Assembly (NCBI GenBank): GCA_017506865.1
Contig: JAFCMP010000555.1
Span: 372,001 to 436,000 of the forward strand
Origin: Tribonema minus
Taxonomy: Eukaryota; Sar; Xanthophyceae; Tribonematales; Tribonemataceae
Length of the DNA stretch: 64,000 nt
Direction: 5' to 3'
The notes beneath the pieces are model-generated. The model saw only the letters and a program-made list of their open reading frames with translations. It did no database searches and was not told the DNA's origin. Positions 1-10,013 of the stretch are shown here, one piece after another (the first letter of the stretch is position 1; each line of letters starts with the position of its first letter). Position numbers and translations under genes: made by a program.

Positions 1-619
1 CATGCTGAGCAAGACTTCATGGGGCAGTGCAGCAGTCAGAAAACTCGAGAATGGCTTGGCAGCACTGGAAATGCCACTAACGCGCCTCAGCATTGGTAGC
101 CGTTGACAGTGTGCACCATGAAGCGTGAGCACAGAATGATCGCGCATTTGAGACGGTCACCTGAGTGCACTGAGAGCAACCTTGCGGGATTTTTGCTGCT
201 GCCAATACGGAGTGTGCGCAGGCATGCCCGCTCCCGCTCCATCTTGTTTTGCTCATCTTTGCTGATCTTCTTTTGAATTCTGCAAATGTGTCTCTTTGCT
301 TGGTGTATGCCCTTGTCGATGTGCCTCGCGGACCACGGGCATGATGTAGCTTGGCAAGCGGACATGGAAATGCAGTGCATTCTCACTGCGCCCAAATCCA
401 CACCGTGCAAAGCTCCATGCCATAATTCGGACACCATGAGTCACAAATGTCATGCCACAGGCTCTCCATGCGGGTGCACGTGGTCGCACTGCTGATCGGT
501 CCTACTTCTTAGCATGTGCACAGCTGTGGCTTCACATTTCATAGTCTAAGTAGCGGCCAGCATTTCCTGTGTTCTCCTAGCACGTTCGCGTCCGTTCAGG
601 TACCCAAGACTCGACCCGC

Positions 620-1760
620 ACTAGCGGGGTCCTCTCCGCTGCGGGAGAAGCGCTGGCAAACGCTGACCTGCGGAGCTCATCAGGAAAGCCAACGATGCAA
701 TTTTCGCATCGAGCCTCGGTCCCTGTGGCAAGCCCCATGTGCCTGAGCCCAGGCCAGCTGAGTTTCAATTTCATGCGGAACTGCGAGCATCCACAGAGAC
801 GTCTGCAGACGTCCCCAATCTGCCTGCTCACAGCCATGGAGAGGCAGATTGCTGCAGGCCTTAGGCCCGAGGAGAAGCGCAGCTGGCAAACGCTGACCCG
901 GCGGTGCTAATCAAGAAAGCCAACGACGCAATCTTCGAAGAAGAGCTAGCAGGGGTTGATGCAGCCGATGACCAGCTGCACAGTCTGGTCAGAGAGCAGA
1001 AACTTGGCCGCTTCGTCAGCGCCGCTGCCGTGGAACAAGCGGGAAAAGACAAGGGCGAGAGCGTGAAGGTGGCGTCCTGGAATATCTTTATTGGAATTAA
1101 CTCGGCCTGTTCAGGCAGGCAACCACCAGCATTGCACAGCAGCAGCACCTGCACCCTCAGGACCGCATCCTGCTCGACCTGCACGGCCAGCAGCCACATG
1201 TTATCAAGGCATGTTGCATCGGTGCTGCAGTCAGATGCTGCATGCTGGTGGTTGCGTGCCTGAACATGCGCCCGGAGAAGGGAGGGGGCCCGCGAGTTGA
1301 TTCCAATGAAGGTGTTCCAGGAGGCCACCTTCACGCTCTCATCCTTGTCTTCCTTAGCTTGTTTCAAGGCAGCGTCGCTGACAAAGTGGCCAAGTTCCTG
1401 CTGCCTCACCAGACTGTACAGCTGGTCATCGCCAGCATCAACCCCTGCAATCTCTTTCTTGAAAATCGCGTCGTTGGCGTTTTTGATTAGTGTCGCCGAG
1501 TCAGCGTTTGCCAGCTGCGCTTCTCCTCGAGCCTAAGGCTCAACTTTGAGCAATTGCAGCAACCTGCCTTTCCGTAGCTAGAGCAGGCAGATCGGGATGT
1601 TGCAGAACGTCTCTGCAGATGCTCGCAGCACTTCCGCATGAGTGGATCCATCGATGCATACTGAGCTGTGCCTGGCGTGGGCTCTCAAGCCCATGATCTG
1701 CCACAGGAGTCGAGGCTCGCTGCCGCTGCTGTCCCTGCCGCAAGCTTTTGCCTTTAGGGT
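620..1760. repeat. Long imperfect inverted repeat
   Basis: The left arm (about 620-1130) matches the reverse complement of the right arm (about 1260-1760), with roughly 130 bp between them. By eye the arms are about 85 percent identical. Each arm reads as the same peptide, including KVASWN, on opposite strands: on + from about 904, on - from about 1409. The left arm also contains a direct repeat (622-690 against 868-930, sharing the word tggcaaacgctgac). KVASWN recalls the start of endonuclease/exonuclease/phosphatase domains, but too little is present to name a family. It could be a duplicated gene fragment or a foldback element. Confidence 0.7.
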
Positions 1761-2714
1761 CCAGAGCCCCTTGCGCGATGGTGTTGTCAGCACAACCACC
1801 AATAGGGGGTGCAGGTCTGCCAGCCGCAAATGCAGTGTTGTGGTCGCTGCCTGACTGGACTCCAGGACTTGCTGCACCTCAGGCTGCGGTCGGGCGTGTG
1901 GTGCCTCGCGATGTCTTTGCACCCTAACATGTTCAGGGATAGGCGCAGCCTGATCATAGCCAGCATGAGGCGCCGCTGCAGCATGAGCGTTCAAAGTGTG
2001 TGCTGCACAATTCCAGCATTCCTTGAAGCTGTACGCCACACGCTGCTGTGCATTGAGAGTGCGTATAGAGTAGTGTGCAAAATATGTGATGAGACAGGTC
2101 AGTGCTCAGTATTGTTTCAAAATGACGCAACACGTGTGAAGAGAGCACACGCAACGCGAGATTATGTATCTTGCAGACTTGAAGTTCGTGTCCTCACAGG
2201 CCTCAAGACGTACGATGCTGGTCGTTACTTGCCAGACTGCCTGCAATACTAACGCGTGTCAAGACCTGCTGTCACTGGCTTCCACGGGGGTTACTGAGCG
2301 CTGACTGCGCACAGTGCTCAAGGCACAAGGCCAGTCCGCATTCACTTTGCGCTCTTGTCTTGCCTGTCAAGATGCACCCACTCCTTGTCAATGCTTGTAG
2401 GTGCCGTAAAACCACCTGAATTGGTTTCAAAGAGGCGGCAACAGCTGCCACACAGTGTTTATTCGCGATTGGTTCTACCCCGCTTGAAACCCGCTATTCC
2501 AGCCGAGCTGTCAGTCATACTTTAAGCGTCCATGTGCGGCTTTGTCACTTGCGTGACTTGCTGCTGGCACATACATGCACACACGCTCATCTCCAATAGC
2601 AAGTTTATGCGGTCTGATAGGCAGCGGGCAGCAAATTGCAGGCGGCGTCTGCAAACGAAATGATGCATTTCAGAGTACTTGTGGACTTGTATTTGAGAGT
2701 ACTGCAACAACTTG
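1761..2714. other. No gene recognised
   Basis: Only short, compositionally unremarkable open frames are present. No splice-compatible coding segment, repeat or RNA gene was recognised between the inverted repeat and the LINE 3' end. Confidence 0.5.
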
Positions 2715-5510
2715 GAGTACTTTTTATTAATTCTCGCTCAGGGCGCGAAAAAGCCCAGATGATTGGCATCTAGCTGTAAGGAATCTACATGTCGTATGAC
2801 AGTCTGAAAGTGTCGCAACGACAACCACTCAAACGCCGCCGCCGCCAAATGGCATCTCGGGGTCCTCCCCTACGTCCTCCTCCATGTGCCCCCCCCCCCT
2901 GGATTCTGCCATGTGTGTCATGACACGGCCAGAGTACGCCATGTGGAGCGCTGCCGACAGTGCCGAGCGTAAGCGCGCCAGGGCGATGCCCTTGAGAGCT
3001 TTAGGGCGCGCTCCTCCGGGCACTGACATCCTGCTGGCATACTCCGTCGCCACAGCCTCCAGCAGCTTCCGCCCCTGCTCCCCGATGCTGCCAAATGACC
3101 CTATTGCCAATGTGGCAAGTTTGTAGCAATTCTGATCATAATGACCAGAATAGTGGGTAGTCTTGGCGGCCTCTTGGTCGCGGCAGCATCGCTCGGGGTC
3201 TGCTGCAGTCTTCGCCGCCCGCGACGCCACCTGTGCCTCGAAGCAGGTAACGTCCACCATGAGCGGTAGGTGGCGTGTCGGGTCGTCGTAGCCGGTCACC
3301 GGGAAGGCGTCGGCAGGCAGCACGATGTCCATCCTGCGACTCCCCGGCGGCCCGGCGGACCCCAGAAACGGCGTGTAGTCCTCGTCCACCAGTCCCGTTT
3401 TGAGGTATTGCCGCAGGAGGCGCTGCGTGGCCCTCTTGACGCTATTGTGGACAATGGTGTCGTGCGCCTTGACGCGTGGCGCTTGACACAGCCGTGCATG
3501 CAGGGTGCCGCCCGGCGACTTCCCGCACAGCTTGCAGCCTGCCGTCTGCTCCTCTACTCCGATGGCGCGTTTGACGGCCAGCTGCCAGGATAGGCCATCG
3601 AACGAAGCCGTTGTGGAGTACATGGGCTCGTTGAGGAATGCCATGCCGATCGAGTGCATGTGGCGCTGCGACCGGAATCGAGCAAGTGCTTGCGTGCGTT
3701 GCGTGCCCTGCGGCAGCTGTTGCAGGTCCGCCTCCACCTTATCTGCAAGCTCGGTAGCGACGGCATCTGCAAGCGCACTCTGATTGGGGCGCTTCAGGCT
3801 ACACTGCAACTGCAGAGCACTGGCGTCAAGTACGCAAGCAGCATCCGCACCAGTGCCACCACCTGCTGTCGGCCGCAGCGGCGGCTGCTGCGTAGGTGGT
3901 TGCTGCTGCAGTGGCGTTAGCGCTGGTGGCAGTATATGTTCCAGCTTGTCACCTGTTGCTGCACGTAGAGATGTGGCAGCTGTGGCGATCGTCCGCATGA
4001 GGGGCAGGCGCGCCACCTCTGCTGCTGCTGCGCCTTGTAGCATTGCTGGTGTGGAACGCGCAGCGCCTGCATTGACGGCTGCCGCTGCTGCGTGCGCTGG
4101 TGCTGCAGCTGTGCCGCCTGCCGTTGCTGCTGCTGCCAGTGGTGTTGCTGCTGCCGCAGGTGTTGGTGCAGCACCTGCCGCATTGGCCGCTGCCACCGCC
4201 ATTGCCGCTGTCGCAGCCGGCACGGTTGCGGCGCCGCCTGCCGACGCTGCTCCTGTTGCAGGTGCTGCAGCAGCCCTTAGGCTAGTAGGGCCTGTAGCAG
4301 CTGTATTGCCTATGCCCGCAGCCGCTGCTGTTGATGCTGCAGTTAGTGATGCCGCCGAGGCCACTTGAGGTGCAACATGTGCTGCCGCTGCTGCAGCAGC
4401 CTCTGATGCTGGAGCAGCTGCTGCTGCCGCCGCTGCTGCTGCCGCCGGAGTAGTTGCGCCGTGCGCCGCCGCTGCTGCTGCTGCCGCTGGTGCCGCCTGT
4501 GCTGCCGCCGCGGCCCCTGATCCAGCGGCAGCTGCGTCGTGTGCTACCGGAATGGCTGCGCCATAAGCGCGGCCAGCCGCTGATGCAGTTGCCACTGCCG
4601 GAGCGGTCGCGCCTCCACTGGCAACCGCCGCTGCCGCTGTAACAGTTGCCGCTGCTGATGCTGCTGGTGCTGGTGCTGCTGCCGCTGCTGCCGGTGTCGC
4701 TTGTGTTGCCGCATCCTCAGCAGCGTTGTCTGCAGCCGCTTGAGGAGCCGCCTGCTGCAGCACCCCCGCCCATCCAGAGAGTGCTGGTTGCAGCGCTTGC
4801 AACGTGCCCGCCACATACGCAGCATCAGCGATGTCGCAGGCGCTGGTAATGCCAAGGCCGCCATGCCGTGTTGGGAGTCGCGCTTGCTGTAAGGCTGGGC
4901 CGTGCGCTGCCAGATGGAAGTGGGCCCCACTTTGCTCAAACTGGCGCCAGGTCTGGCCTGGTGGCTGCAGGCCCATTGAGTGCTCAAGCACCCACTGCGT
5001 GACCCGATCCCACTCCTTGGCGGCTGGCGCTGTCTGCGTAGTGGGAATGGTGCGCAGGCAGTACGTCATGCGAGGCACCACGCAGTAGCGCAGTAACCTG
5101 AACATAGCCCTCGGAGATGTCAGGCGCGCGCATCGCTCTGCAAATCGAGCCCCTGCCCCGCCTGCACCCGCTTCCCTGCGCAGCCATGCGTCCACAAAGC
5201 TGCTGTGGCCCACCGGCACCCCCAGCAACACAGCTCCACGGTTCTGATTTTCATCCGTATCCCCCACTAGCTGAACGCCCAGCTGCTGCAGCAGTTGCCG
5301 CTCGTGGTCTGTCACCACATGCCCCCTGCCAGGCAGCGCGCGTGACTTGGTGAGGTTTAGCTCCAGCCCCACCTCCGCAAAGTGTTGTTTGAGCTGCGCC
5401 ACCGCCTGTATGTCATCCTGAGTCAGCGTGCAAGCGCCTGTTCGGACGTTGGCATCGTCCATGTAGGCGCCCATCCGCCTCCGCGCGCGCCTGTCGCATG
5501 CCATGACCAC
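2715..5510 (-). mobile_element. 5'-truncated non-LTR retrotransposon (LINE), endonuclease-like C-terminus
   Basis: A single frame (2829-5510) begins just before the reverse-transcriptase catalytic motif AYMDDAN (about residues 15-21). Thumb-like sequence follows, then roughly 270 residues of almost pure alanine/threonine. After that come a CCHC zinc motif (CKLC, then HARLC; about 3485-3536) and a block with RRMDIVLP and LMVDVT (about 3240-3350). That order is known from R2/NeSL-type LINEs with a restriction-like endonuclease. The usual LINE box is F/YADD; YMDD is less common. All of the reverse transcriptase upstream of this motif is missing, as expected from 5' truncation during target-primed reverse transcription. 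The 3' UTR (2715-2828) ends in an A-rich tail and recurs at six other places in the window. No target-site duplication was found for this copy. Confidence 0.8.
3950..4740 (-). repeat. Alanine-coding GCN low-complexity tract inside the LINE
   Basis: GCT/GCC/GCA codons dominate for about 790 bp, giving an Ala-rich linker between the reverse-transcriptase thumb and the zinc/endonuclease part. The same tract creates several spurious Leu/Arg/Cys-rich frames on the + strand. Confidence 0.75.
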
Positions 5511-6074
5511 AGCGCAGCGCCCTGCGGTTCTTCGTCTGCCGCCGCCGCCGTGCCGTGCAGCTCTCTCCCGCAGCCGCCGGTTGTCTTACTAATCAAGCTC
5601 CCACAGCTGCAATGACCATGCTCCTGAGCACTCCCATGATGGCATTGTGTGCTGGAAATCCACTAGCAGCAGCAGCATGAGGTGCCATCTGCATGGATGA
5701 GTCCACATTATGGCCGCGCTGTCTTCTGAGGCTCCCTGCTACACAGTGGTGGGGCCTCCGGCGAGTGGGAGACAAAATAGCACATCAACCGGTGGATGCA
5801 ATGCTGAGCGTGGCGCACAACACATTTCTGCACATGCCATGCGTGCGTGCTCCATGGAGAGCATCATGAGATACATGCGTGGAGATCAGCACGCTGAGAG
5901 GTAGCAGCACACCAGGAGGGGAGTGGGGTAGTTCATCATGCGCGACACAGCTTCGTTCAATATACCGCCCCAGTGACATGAGCCACCCTTCGCCACCCGG
6001 AAGCAGCGCGGAAAGCGCTTTTATTACGCCTTAGACGTCGCCAGCGTCCATGAGAGCCATAGCAGGCAAGTCTT
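5511..6074. other. No gene recognised (LINE 5' junction to inverted-repeat element)
   Basis: Between the truncated LINE and the left inverted repeat only short frames without recognisable motifs are seen. Confidence 0.45.
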
Positions 6075-6515
6075 CTCGCCAGAGAGAGAAAGAGAAGTGG
6101 CACACATTTATTTTCTCTCCTGAAAGCCATTTTTCGCGTGGCAAAACTGGCACTTTTGGGGAGTTTTTGCCTCACATGTTGGGGCCCCAAAACAAAAGCG
6201 AACAACATAAGAACCGTGGAGGCCTCAGTGCATGTGGGACACCCCGGAGTTTATATCACCAGTGGCTTCTCTGCCACTCACTAGATCAAGTGACAATGGA
6301 GCAGGAATGCAGCACTCACCTCATGGCAGCAACCAGCAATTTGCAGACAATGCACAATGTACCCAGTGGATGATAAGCCACCACTGAGCATACATGATCG
6401 CAGTGGTAAACCAGTACCATGGTCACCAACAGCAGGCAGTGCATGTGGTACCTAAGGGCAAAGCGACACAATCATGATGCATCCAATGAGTGCACACCTG
6501 TGGTGGCATTAGTGT
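6075..6515 (+). repeat. Left terminal inverted repeat
   Basis: Matches the reverse complement of 15365-15846 nearly base for base over its outer 340 bp (for example tgttggggccccaaaacaaa). The match continues more weakly to about 6515 after an indel near 6415. Confidence 0.85.
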
Positions 6516-6846
6516 CTCAGAGGCCAAGGGCACTAAGCTGCGATTGTTGATGCATGGAAGTGCAAAACAACAACCGCCCACAACAGGAAACCAAAGTCAG
6601 TGCGGCAACCAACACCATTGCAGCATGCAAAGTTGTCCGCAAAGCCAGCAAGTCTGCAACATCAGCAGGAGGGCAGGTGGACAGCATGTATATCTCGTTC
6701 AGAAACCGTGCGTCAGATTATCATAGCTGTGCTGTAACTGTGGCGGAGTGCGTGTTCGCAGCGTCCGCTGACCGCTTGCGCAGAAGCGTACAACGCCAGC
6801 CCTCGCCGCACCTTGTCCACCTCACCCCCCCAGCGGCTGCAAGTCC

Positions 6847-7547
6847 TTAAATCTCCTGGTACGCAAATGCGAATGCCACGCCCGCCGCGGCCAGCGCGGC
6901 AACCTGCGCCATCAGCCATGCCTCCAACATGTCGGCCTCCAGAAACCTTCCACCACCGAGGAACTCGCCGATGCAGCGCACGTGCTCCACTGCCAAAAAC
7001 TTCACGCGCTGATTTGGCAGGGCAGCGGCGGCGTTGACCTTGACTTGCCCAGGCAAGTCCGTAGGGCAGTTCGCCACCTGCGAAAAGCGGCAGCGAAGGC
7101 ATCGAGGACAAGCATCAGTGCCCTGCTCACCTAACATAGTTGTTGACAATGTGTCTCAACGCGTTGCATGTCACGAGTGTGGGCATCCCTCACCGTAATC
7201 AGGTATGGCAGCTCGGCGATGGCCTTCGCACCGTTGTGGTAGCCGTGTATCCTCCCTGTTAGAGGAGCGTTGTGGTACGCCATCAGCGTTGGGATAGCCG
7301 GTGTCGCCCAGGGCACCGAGTTTGGGGGAGGGTTCGGCAGCTGCGTGGCGAGCAGAGCCTCCATTCTCTTGCATTCATTGACGATACGCTGATTGCCGGG
7401 GATCCTAGCCACAGGCATAGGCATGATTAAGCTGCCGGCTGTTGTGCTGCTGCTGCTGCTGCTGCTGATGGTTGTGGTGCCTGCTGTTTTGAGGAAGCAA
7501 ATCGCCGCACCTGCTCGTGCTGTTGCCCTGGGTTGGCACACAGACAT
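6847..7547 (-). CDS. Unrecognised two-exon gene inside the TIR element
   Basis: ATG at 7547, exon 1 7194-7547, exon 2 6847-7077. The donor reads ATTACG|GTGAGG and the acceptor TTTTCGCAG|GTGG; both junctions are phase 0. The predicted product is about 195 aa. Its N-terminal half has a serine run encoded by the CTG/CAG repeat at about 7448-7470, then a Pro/Asn-rich stretch and HGYHNGAKAIAELPYLIT. The C-terminal half ends in an Ala-rich predicted helix (FLEADMLEAWLMAQVAALAA). I recognise no family. It lies on the opposite strand to the dioxygenase gene and next to the left terminal repeat. The clean phase match supports a real gene; function is unknown. Confidence 0.5.
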
Positions 7548-7737
7548 GAACAGTCATGTCGCCGCCCGCCGACCATCAGGTCGCTGCTGGCAAGTTGCTG
7601 CTGGCAAGTTGCTGCTGCTGGCGTTGTTTGCCCACTGTTCTTGAAGTTACAGATCATTCCGCGGAACCAGGAAAGTTCCAGCAGAATAATGTGAGAGAGG
7701 CGTTAGTGACAGGACTTGACAGGCCCGTCGGCGAGAA

Positions 7738-7855
7738 CGGGGCGAGGCAGCAGCAGCAGCGCGGCAGCAGCACCGTCAACAGCAGCAGCAGCTGCAGCGG
7801 CGACAGGAGGGGTGAAAGCGGCAGCTGCACAGCAGCAGCAGCAGCAGCAGCCATC
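7738..7855 (+). repeat. CAG/CAA-type trinucleotide tract
   Basis: Interrupted cagcagcag runs in the TIR element. Related CTG/CAG tracts lie at about 7448-7470, 9545-9895 and 12416-12462, showing a strong bias to this triplet within the element. Confidence 0.7.
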
Positions 7856-7898
7856 ATCCCTGAGCAGGTGAGCGTCCAATGTTCTCAAATATACTGCG

Positions 7899-8766
7899 AT
7901 GTTCTCGGCGATGGCACAGCCATGCCCCACCTCACACATTGCCTCCTTGCACGCACCTGCTCTGACAGCAGTTGGCGCCAAGCTTAGCATGGAAGCCTTG
8001 GCTTCTCTGTTTTCCCGGCAGCTCCAATCCCTGCCTGCAGGGACGCCCCTCGCTGCACTGCGAGATGGCACAGCCATGCGTGTCCTTCCCAGCCTCGTGA
8101 GCGTCCCACCCGCCGCCACGAATGCGCTGCTGTCGGAATTTGTGGACAAACAGGATGGGGAGGGGAAACCCATGGCCCGCAAGATCGACAGCAAGGGCAA
8201 GCCCAATCGGTAAGTCAGCAGTGCATGCATGTGACATGTCAGATGAAGCCACAGTCTGATGTGAGCCACAACACTCACCGGGGATAGCACGGCAACTGCA
8301 TTATGTGACAAGGTTGGTGTGCGCCAGTATTAAGCAACAATCTCTGAGTAGCTGTGATCGAAGTCTACTGTGCGTGTCTCCTGCCAGCGTGAAATGCCTT
8401 CGACTGCGAGGCTGTCCACAGCAGACCTGGCCGTATGTTGTGACCCTGCTAGGGTTGTTGCGTAACAGAGCGGCACGGTACTGTGCAAAAGGCAGACCAA
8501 TAGAAGAACACAAGCACCTGACAAGCCCAACTGTGAAGTATTGTTTCGTCGCCGCCGTTGCTCAACAGCGAGCTCTAGCACGCGCAAAACACGTGTTCTC
8601 TGCAAACTACTGTTCAACTCGAGCAGGGGTGTGTAATGCGACCGAGTCACCACCGCTTATGGAAGGCGCTTGCGCCCTTAAGGCGCTGATCGATGAGAAC
8701 AGCGTAACATATTCGCATCTATGCTGCCGCTGCTGCTTTGTCAATATGTTTTTAAGCGGAAAGTGA
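7899..8766 (+). CDS. Unrecognised gene in TIR element, probably two exons
   Basis: Exon 1 runs from ATG 7899 to 8209, with a strong donor (AATCG|GTAAGTC) in phase 2. An acceptor at CTGCCAG|CGTG allows exon 2 from 8388 in matching phase, open to a stop at 8766; this gives about 229 aa. Exon 1 contains Ala/Leu-rich helices, then a basic end (ARKIDSKGKPNR). The second part is Cys-rich near its end (HLCCRCCF). No family recognised. Exon 2 could stop earlier at an internal donor, or exon 1 could join the dioxygenase exons further downstream, so the gene limits are uncertain. Confidence 0.35.
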
Positions 8767-8843
8767 AAAAGCCCATGTTCGAGTCAACAAACTGACTGCT
8801 GGTTAAAATCATTCAGGCTTATGATAGACAAGTATGGTAGCTT

Positions 8844-9125
8844 GCGGTCATCAATTGATATTTCTGCGCTGTGTGCAGCAGCTGCATAAATAGTGCATGA
8901 CTGTTCAAGCCCCGTGCGGTCATCGAATGATATCTCTGCGCTGTGTGCAGCAGCTGTATAAATAGTGCATGACTGTTCAAGCCCCTTGCGGTCATCGATT
9001 GATATCTCTGCGCTGTGTGCAGCAGCTGTATATATTGTGCATGACTGTTCAAGCCCCTTGCGGTCATCGATTGATATCTCTGCGCTGTGTGCAGCAGCTG
9101 TATATATTGTGCATGCCTGTCTAAG
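8844..9125 (-). repeat. 72-bp tandem repeat, four copies
   Basis: The word gcggtcatcgattgatatc begins at about 8844, 8916, 8988 and 9060, a period of 72 bp (24 codons). Read on the minus strand it gives a 24-residue repeat containing IYTAAAHSAEIS. No surrounding gene supports translation, so it is listed as a minisatellite within the element. Confidence 0.85.
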
Positions 9126-9544
9126 CAAACCTTGACAGTGCTGTATTGAACAAGACAACCTCCATGCACACACTGTGCGGCCTAGAAGTTGCGAATCAAT
9201 GCCGTGTACGGTTGATCAATTTGACGCACCCCTGCTCGGTGATGACACCATTGGCCAGCACTGCACGCTACTGCGCGCTAGCTCAAGGTCACGTTGCATG
9301 GACTCGCCTGTTGATAAACTTGCCACACCAGCATATGATTGCGGTGTTTGTGCAGACCCACTGACGCTGTGACCAGGCGGATCAGCAGTTTTCTCCAGCG
9401 CTGAAGGCGACATGCATGCGACGCATCATTGATCAGAGGTTTAAATTCAGATTTGTCGTGTGTTCACAGCATGGTCGGACAGTTTTGCAAGCAAGCACTT
9501 TCACCTTTTACGAAGGTCGTCGCTCGCTGTCAGATATCATGCAC

Positions 9545-9900
9545 TATCGCCTGTTGCTGCCGCTGCTGCTGCTGGCGCTTTTCTTCTCCGTGAGCCTTGT
9601 AGGCAGAATTTCATCTCAGCCTGCGCTCCTGATCTGCCCCGCCGCCGCTGTGGCAACTGCATTCTCCATCCATCAGTTGTGCTGCCGCTGATCGCTGTTG
9701 CAGCAGCTGCCAGGTGCTCCTTCTCATCCCGTCTGCTCCCGCTGCGCCACCAGGCAGCCATTTGATCCGCCTCCTCCTCCTGCTGTCTGCTGCTGCTGCT
9801 GCTGCTGCTGTGCAGCTGCCGCTGCTGCTGTGCTCCTGCCGCTGCTGCCACTGCTGCTGCCGCGCTGCTGCTGCTGCGGCGCTGCTGCTTGCTGAACTGT
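9545..9900. repeat. CTG-rich low-complexity stretch
   Basis: Dense ctgctgctg/gccgctgctg runs just upstream of the dioxygenase exons. They yield Leu-, Ala- or Cys-rich spurious frames in every direction. Confidence 0.7.
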
Positions 9901-10013
9901 GCTGTCTGCCTGCTGTTGAACCAACTTCACCTTCTCAGAATGTAAAGTTCGTGCACCGAACACCATATTCTGCTGCTGCGCTTGCCGTCATGCCTGTCGC
10001 TTACCAGGTATGT

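Noticed and set aside
3784-4849. Several + strand Leu/Ala/Cys-rich open frames
   Set aside because: They are the antisense of the Ala-coding tract of the LINE.
8844-9125. Possible repeat protein gene from the 72-bp repeats
   Set aside because: No start, splice sites or recognisable motif; the open frame follows from the period being a multiple of three.
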